Shown: positions 59,639-64,000 of the stretch, one piece after another | How positions within the stretch are numbered: the first letter of the stretch is position 1 | How the letters are laid out: every line of letters starts with the position of its first letter | Source of the DNA: Marsupella aquatica | Lineage: Eukaryota; Marchantiophyta | Assembly (NCBI GenBank): GCA_973895155.1 | Contig: OZ316899.1 | Location: 15,190,001-15,254,000, forward strand | Reading direction: 5' to 3' | DNA: 64,000 nt | Notes under the pieces: generated by a model | The model's database searches: none | What the model saw: only the letters and a program-made list of their open reading frames with translations | Told to the model about the DNA's origin: nothing | Position numbers and translations under genes: made by a program

Positions 59639-60297
59639 AGGACCACTTGTCACACTGCATGCACAGACCAGAGACCATTGACCTATAACTTTACACTCTG
59701 ACTTGAACAGAGAGGATATTTACTTAAAATTTTGAATTATGAACAATTTTGGGTCCAGGGGTTAGGTTGAAGTACATAACTTATCCTATTATGGCTGCAC
59801 TAAGTAGAATATCCTAATTTAAGAGGCTAGGAATCTCACTTAAAAGTCTCCTTTCAAAGACTGGAATTAATGGGCCATGTGATAACCTGGAAAAAGTGAT
59901 TTATGCCTAACTTATTTGTCTCATTCACTATCATAGCCTATTTAGGATGTATAAATTACAACCCTGATCACACTGCTTGATACCAGTCCTGTTCAAAAAA
60001 TGCCTATTTTACATGTCACAACTATTGTATGTGATTCAAATGCATTAAATCTTGTTGCAGATCTCCTTTGGTGAATCATAGCCACAAAATTGAGGTGTAG
60101 GTGGAGCTATTGTACATCAGTTTTCAGTGTGGGCTCAACAAACCAAAAAGTATGTCTACTCTGCATCTGTGTGTGAACATTTCATTGCAGTAGCAATTGC
60201 CACTCTAGTCTATATGCTACACTGTACTTTTTGTACACTGCTAAATTGTATTGTCTGTGCACTTTGCTAAATTGTACTATTTGTCTCATGCGTAGGC

Positions 60298-60978
60298 ATG
60301 GCACGCCCTAAAATCCAAGCCAAGAAGCGGGGGACAGAGGTGAGCAACACAAGTGTAGTTGGGCCAGATGGTAGTAACTTCTCCGCACGTCAGATTTTCC
60401 AGAAGGCAGCTCATTGTTGTGCCATTTGTGACGATGGTGGGGGCTTAGCCATATGTGAGGGCCCTTGCATGAGGCATTTCCACCTCAATCCGGAGTCTGA
60501 CCTTGCTGCAAAAAACAATTGTCCAGGGGTGGGCCTCCCGTCAGCACACCAGGGAGGCTGGATGTGCACTGATTGTTTGGAGAAGCAGGCTAAGTGTGCA
60601 CAGTGTGGGATGTTGGGGTCTTATGAGGGCTCTGTTGATGCTCCACCACTTGTTAGGAAATGCCCTGACAGATATTGTGTGAGGTTCTTTTGTTTTTCAT
60701 GTTTGCCCGAACTTGCCACGGCTTGCCCACTTCATAAGTGCAAGGCATGTGGTCAGCATGATGAAGATTTCTGGGTGGACATAGTCCACTGTGTTAGGTG
60801 TCCCACCATGTGGCACTTTCATTGTTTGAAGGAGCGTCAAGCAGAAGGCTCTACTTGTGACAGACACATCTATCATCACTCTGCACATGGTGTTGATCGA
60901 TGGATCTTCTATTGTCATCGCCATGCCATAGATCCTACTTTGCACACTCCCATGAGAGATCACATTTCTTGGCTTTGA
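60298..60978 (+). CDS. EDM2-like double-PHD chromatin-reader protein of 226 aa, intact
   Basis: After a basic start (MARPKIQAKKRGTEVSN) comes a PHD finger CCAICDDGGGLAICEGPC with MRHFHLNPE, then CTDCLEKQAKCAQCGMLG, VRKCPDRYCVRFFCFSCLPE and CPLHKCKACG. A second finger follows: VHCVRCPTMWHFHCL. The protein ends GVDRWIFYCHRHAIDP and MRDHISWL. This order (PHD, zinc linker, second PHD, then YC.H.ID...T..RDHI) is that of plant EDM2 and its relatives, which read histone marks such as H3K9me2 and regulate heterochromatin and intronic transposons. The EDM2 methyltransferase-like part is absent, so this is a compact reader module. Uninterrupted from ATG to TGA; the minus-strand copy has three lesions. 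Confidence 0.85.
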   Translation: MARPKIQAKKRGTEVSNTSVVGPDGSNFSARQIFQKAAHCCAICDDGGGLAICEGPCMRHFHLNPESDLAAKNNCPGVGLPSAHQGGWMCTDCLEKQAKCAQCGMLGSYEGSVDAPPLVRKCPDRYCVRFFCFSCLPELATACPLHKCKACGQHDEDFWVDIVHCVRCPTMWHFHCLKERQAEGSTCDRHIYHHSAHGVDRWIFYCHRHAIDPTLHTPMRDHISWL

Positions 60979-61576
60979 ACCTGAATAATGTATATACATA
61001 GTGCACCTGATGTGGATACCTTGGAGATTGCAGACATTCCAATTTTGAGAAGAAGGACTTCTGTAGGAGAGGATGCTTAGGCAACAAGTACCCTAAGTTC
61101 ATTACTTGTTCCTGGGTACATGCCTTCAAAAACTCCCCTTAAGCCTTCTAGGAACTTTTTTAACGCTGCAATCATTTTGATCACGACTTACATGACACTG
61201 CTTAAATTAAATTAGGACTTCTCATTACGAGCATATAAGTTACAAGGCTATTTAATTTGCGAGAATTCCCTTAAAGTGTACCAACATTTTGTATTCTCAT
61301 TGAATTTCTACCCATTTACAACATCTGTATGTGGCATCACAAAACAATTGCACTTGTCACCTTCAATATTGTGAAGGCACATATTCAAACTATGAGGTGC
61401 ATCCTTGCAGGTGTCTAGTACGTTTGTCCCAATATTTCTCCCGTTTGGAATCGGAGTAGAGACTCACCAGACGACTGGACTGGACCAAGTTATAAACGCA
61501 GCATTTTAGGGGCCCTCCAATTATCAGGTGAACGCATTATCTTCCGGTCTGCAGTGATTAGGTGGGGTGTGTGTAC
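60979..61576. other. Spacer upstream of the BRCT gene
   Basis: No gene seen. AT-rich and likely to contain the BRCT promoter. No clear TATA box was picked. Confidence 0.45.
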
Positions 61577-62425
61577 ATGGCCTCTAGGAAACGGACAAAG
61601 GTTGACCACCCGCCTCTGTTGGCTGGAATCAAAGCCATTTTGATTCCTGGCCACTATGGGTTCACCCAAGTGAGTTGGCCAATCGTACAAAAAAGATTCT
61701 CGAAGTTCCATGGGACTGAAGTCAAAGACATCACTCCACAGACTACACATGTTGTTGCGGGGACATGGCTGGATGTGATGAACAAGTGGTCATGGTCCTT
61801 CATTGATTCTGCCATTACCAACCAAGGTCTAAAAGTAGTTGAAGTCTCTTGGCTGACCGATTCTGTTAAACATAGGTGTGTACAGAGTACTAAGCAATAT
61901 GAGTTGTGGGAGAGTGAGGAGGCCACTGCAGAGGCTTTGGCTGAAAAGGAAGCCTATGAAGTAGCGGCAGAGAAACCCAACTTTGCTTCTGTCCAATATG
62001 GACCTGTTGTCAACATAGGACACCATCCTATGCGTGCAGATGCTATATTGAATGAGCATGGCAAGGAGAGAAATACCATTATGAAGGGGTTCAGTGTAGT
62101 ATTTGCAGAAGAGGGAATTGGAGAGACTAAGTGCAGACTGTACAAGTCCATAGTTGTTGAGCTAGGTGGGACAGTGGAGGAGAGTCTAACAGAAACGTCC
62201 ACTCATGTTGTAGGTCTGTCATACATGAAAATATGCAGAAAATTCTTCAAGACAATAGTGCATCATTTTGTCATGAACAACAATCTTTGGGTGCTTTCCC
62301 TTGATTGGCTTCTCGAATCAGCAGCAAGAGGGAAGCGACAGAATGCTTGGGACTTTGATATTTTTGAGGCCTGGCCCTCCAAGATTCAGCGGAGATGTAT
62401 GCTTAGCAATGGTGGGAGAGAGTGA
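61577..62425 (+). CDS. Double-BRCT protein of 282 aa, intact
   Basis: It starts MASRKRTKV, a basic nuclear-signal-like end. I chose the ATG at 61577 because the frame upstream opens only with GTG. BRCT 1 covers about residues 15-105 (IKAILIPGHYGFTQ, TTHVVAGTWL, GLKVVEVSWLTDSVKHR). BRCT 2 covers about 165-265 (MKGFSVVFAEEGIGETKC, VELGGTVEE, STHVVGLSY, LWVLSLDWLLESAARGKR). Each has the GG turn or THVV strand and the W in the last helix (SWL, DWL). It resembles BRCT units of polymerase lambda/ligase IV-like repair proteins. No catalytic domain is attached. A recruiting role in DNA repair at transposition sites is possible but inferred. Confidence 0.8.
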   Translation: MASRKRTKVDHPPLLAGIKAILIPGHYGFTQVSWPIVQKRFSKFHGTEVKDITPQTTHVVAGTWLDVMNKWSWSFIDSAITNQGLKVVEVSWLTDSVKHRCVQSTKQYELWESEEATAEALAEKEAYEVAAEKPNFASVQYGPVVNIGHHPMRADAILNEHGKERNTIMKGFSVVFAEEGIGETKCRLYKSIVVELGGTVEESLTETSTHVVGLSYMKICRKFFKTIVHHFVMNNNLWVLSLDWLLESAARGKRQNAWDFDIFEAWPSKIQRRCMLSNGGRE

Positions 62426-62565
62426 GGAGTAGGAGTCCCTCATATTTTTGTATAAATCACAATTTTGTAATAAATGTGATGCTTGAACTAACTCATCTTG
62501 TCATGGCTGGTCGTAGTTGAAGTGATTGTTGTTTCCTGATGCGTGGGGTGTGATTGTGAATCTAC

Positions 62566-63036
62566 TTGCTGGGCTCTGTTTGGCTGAAGACTTTGGTGGG
62601 TATGCTGCCTCTTCCAGACCGACAGGCCCTATGTAGGGTCCTCCTATGGGTTGCATTGTGCATGGCTACTGCTTGGGCTTACATGTGTGGATTGGTAACC
62701 AGACAGAGTGTAGCTCCATCCGAGATAATGCCTGCAGACCTTGGATGTGTTGTGAATGTTGTGGTGAATGAGGATGCATAGTCCGAAGAGGACATTTACT
62801 TTTCAGTAGATGAGTTAGACAAGCACGATGCTGTAGGTGGTTCCTTGTTGCCTGATTTGGCAGATGATATAGTTCTTACACATGTCTGGCCGAGGGTTCT
62901 TGTGGTGTCTGGCGCACAAGATATCTGCAAATATAGACTAATTAGTACCCAATGGAGGGACTTGGTAGCAACATGTGCACTGTGGAGGGCACTGCTGCCA
63001 CTGCTTAGGCACGGATCGAAGACCACCATGGCATGA
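62566..63036 (+). pseudogene. F-box-like segment, present only in cargo copy 2
   Basis: One frame with a hydrophobic stretch (VLLWVALCMATAWAYMCGLV), a TAG at 62779-62781 and then SEEDIYFSVDELDKHDAVGG. It ends in an F-box-like motif LPDLADDIVLTHVWPRVLVV followed by YRLISTQWRDLVATCALWRA, and stops at 63036. The pattern LP.L..D.V...W.RL with W..LV....LWR fits an F-box, which binds SKP1 in ubiquitin ligases. The TAG (plausibly CAG before) splits it. No substrate-binding repeats follow. Confidence 0.45.
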
Positions 63037-63461
63037 GCAGGGTTTAGACCTTGATGACTTAATGTACATGCCTGAGTACCTCAGAGCTGAGTGGCATCGA
63101 CAACAAGATTGGTATCCGTATTTGATGTGGTAGTAAGATGAGGACATCTCACACCGGTCTCGCACCTGGCACTTGTGTCTATGACTATACATGATTGGAC
63201 TCTGATATGGTCATGGATGTACGTGCAGAGGCAGTACATGTGAGGACAGCGGAGGAGTTGACACCCTCAAACATTTAGGAATTTTGTCTCATTCACTTGA
63301 GAATAGGTACATGACTCAGGCACCTATATTTTTTTTGTTTTTTTGTTTTTGGAACGTTATGCTACGTCTTTTGGCAAGTACAATCGAGGGTGAAATCCTT
63401 AACAAGGAGTGTATTTTTCACTTGCATAATAAAATGACAGGGCGCTGAGTGCGTGTCTATA

Positions 63462-64000
63462 ATGATGGCTCCAAGGTTGCCTCTAGCTTCACAACCCATT
63501 TAGGATTAGGCATCATGATTTTAAATTGTGGATGCGTGAACAAGCCCGGGCCGCCCAAGGTAGGAGTAGGAGGATGAGATGCCCATGCACACAGTGCCAA
63601 GGATTCAAGTCGTTGAGTTTGAACACTGTGCACCTTCACCTGCTGCGGCATGAAAGACACCCTTGGTGGAGGGTTTGGAATGTACCAGCAGAAGAAGACT
63701 CCTCTGATGAAGAGTGGAGAGCTAACTTTGTGGATTCTAATCCAGCTAGGCATAGAGACTACGTAGAGCAAGACATAGACGGTGCAGAGGATGGTCCTGG
63801 GGTACAACATGAGAACGTGGATGACCAAGATGGAGATGCAGAGGCAGTCATTGAGGACGGTGGGATGGATGTCCCAAGAATGGTTCAAGAGATTTTTGAA
63901 GACCTTGATGCTTTTTACGACACAGTGGAATCAGAGAGGACAATGAACCGCAGCCACACATTGGACACGGCCCACCTGAACCTGACTTTGACATTGGGGA
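63462..64000 (+). pseudogene. TNP2: TNP2 transposase, copy 3, 5' end (runs off the window)
   Basis: It begins MMAPRLPLASQPI near 63462. After a frame change near 63495 it reads RHHDFKLWMREQ and the zinc domain RMRCPCTQCQGFKSLSLNT with RHERHPWW. An acidic linker follows (PAEEDSSDEEWRANFVDSNP, MVQEIFEDLDAFYDTVESE). Another frame change near 63935 continues as EPDFDIG. It matches copy 1 (20286-19700) throughout and lacks the TGA found there (Trp-Trp at that place). The remaining enzyme lies outside the window. Two likely frameshifts suggest it is inactive, although the cargo genes upstream are intact. Confidence 0.75.

Larger units (their letters stand above)
58837..63330 (+). repeat. Cargo block, copy 2 (inverted relative to 20440-24469)
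   Basis: It starts TCAGTGGAGGTTCACTTGCA and carries, in order, the Cys-rich ORF, EDM2-like PHD gene, BRCT gene, an F-box-like segment and the start of TNP2. It aligns with the minus-strand copy in genes and spacers, apart from the F-box segment, which only this copy has. Confidence 0.82.

Noticed and set aside
59205-59681. 158-codon frame overlapping the Cys-rich cargo ORF
   Set aside because: It lacks zinc-ligand patterns and is in the same DNA as the 149-aa frame with the conserved start; kept only as an alternative.

Overview
The window is transposon-dominated nuclear DNA of a eukaryote, with introns bounded by GT and AG and no bacterial features. A streptophyte (green plant or charophyte alga) fits best. 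The evidence is an initiator-tRNA-Met primer binding site, a chromodomain Ty3/gypsy element, En/Spm-type TNP2 and TNP1 transposases, a ribosomal protein L18a fragment and a PHD module like plant EDM2. Plavaka-type and fungal-like gypsy elements suggest a non-seed lineage such as a charophyte; this is inference. No rRNA, tRNA or CRISPR was seen.

Layout, left to right. (1) 642-4119 (+) is an intron-containing Plavaka-type transposase relic, split by a small Mutator-like insertion at 2270-2610. (2) 4540-5820 is an ATGA-rich degenerate repeat tract. (3) 6042-9240 (-) is an unrecognised zinc-finger/coiled-coil gene with three in-frame stops. (4) 9420-9952 (+) is the first half of a DNA-methylase-like gene. 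Its reading frame resumes exactly at 44359, because a nested retroelement sits in it.

The nest. Element A is a chromovirus at 9953-44353 with two 1494-bp LTRs and the target duplication GTCTC. Its gag leader is broken by an insertion of about 18 kb (about 11886-30157) that carries an En/Spm-type transposon (TNP1, TNP2) plus cargo genes and an RPL18A fragment. Its 3' LTR is broken by element B, a different Ty3/gypsy retrotransposon at 35539-42949 with two 761-bp LTRs and the target duplication CCGG.

Right side. 44359-44905 is the rest of the methylase-like gene. 45199-49154 is an FCP1/NIF-type phosphatase pseudogene. 49575-51017 (-) is an unrecognised broken gene. 51213-51829 is a DUF4283-like fragment. 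51833-54880 is a second TNP2 relic. 55188 has an isolated plant-type CACTA terminus. 58837-64000 is a second cargo-bearing En/Spm copy that runs off the window.

The most unusual content is the cargo block, present twice in opposite orientation: 20440-24469 (-) and 58837-63330 (+). In the same order upstream of TNP2 it carries a Cys-rich protein of 149 aa, an EDM2-like double-PHD protein and a double-BRCT protein; the plus-strand copy also has an F-box-like segment. In the plus copy the first three genes are intact. In the minus copy each has a stop or frameshift. The plausible picture is a DNA transposon family that carries a chromatin-reader/BRCT module as stable passenger genes; the function is not shown by the sequence.
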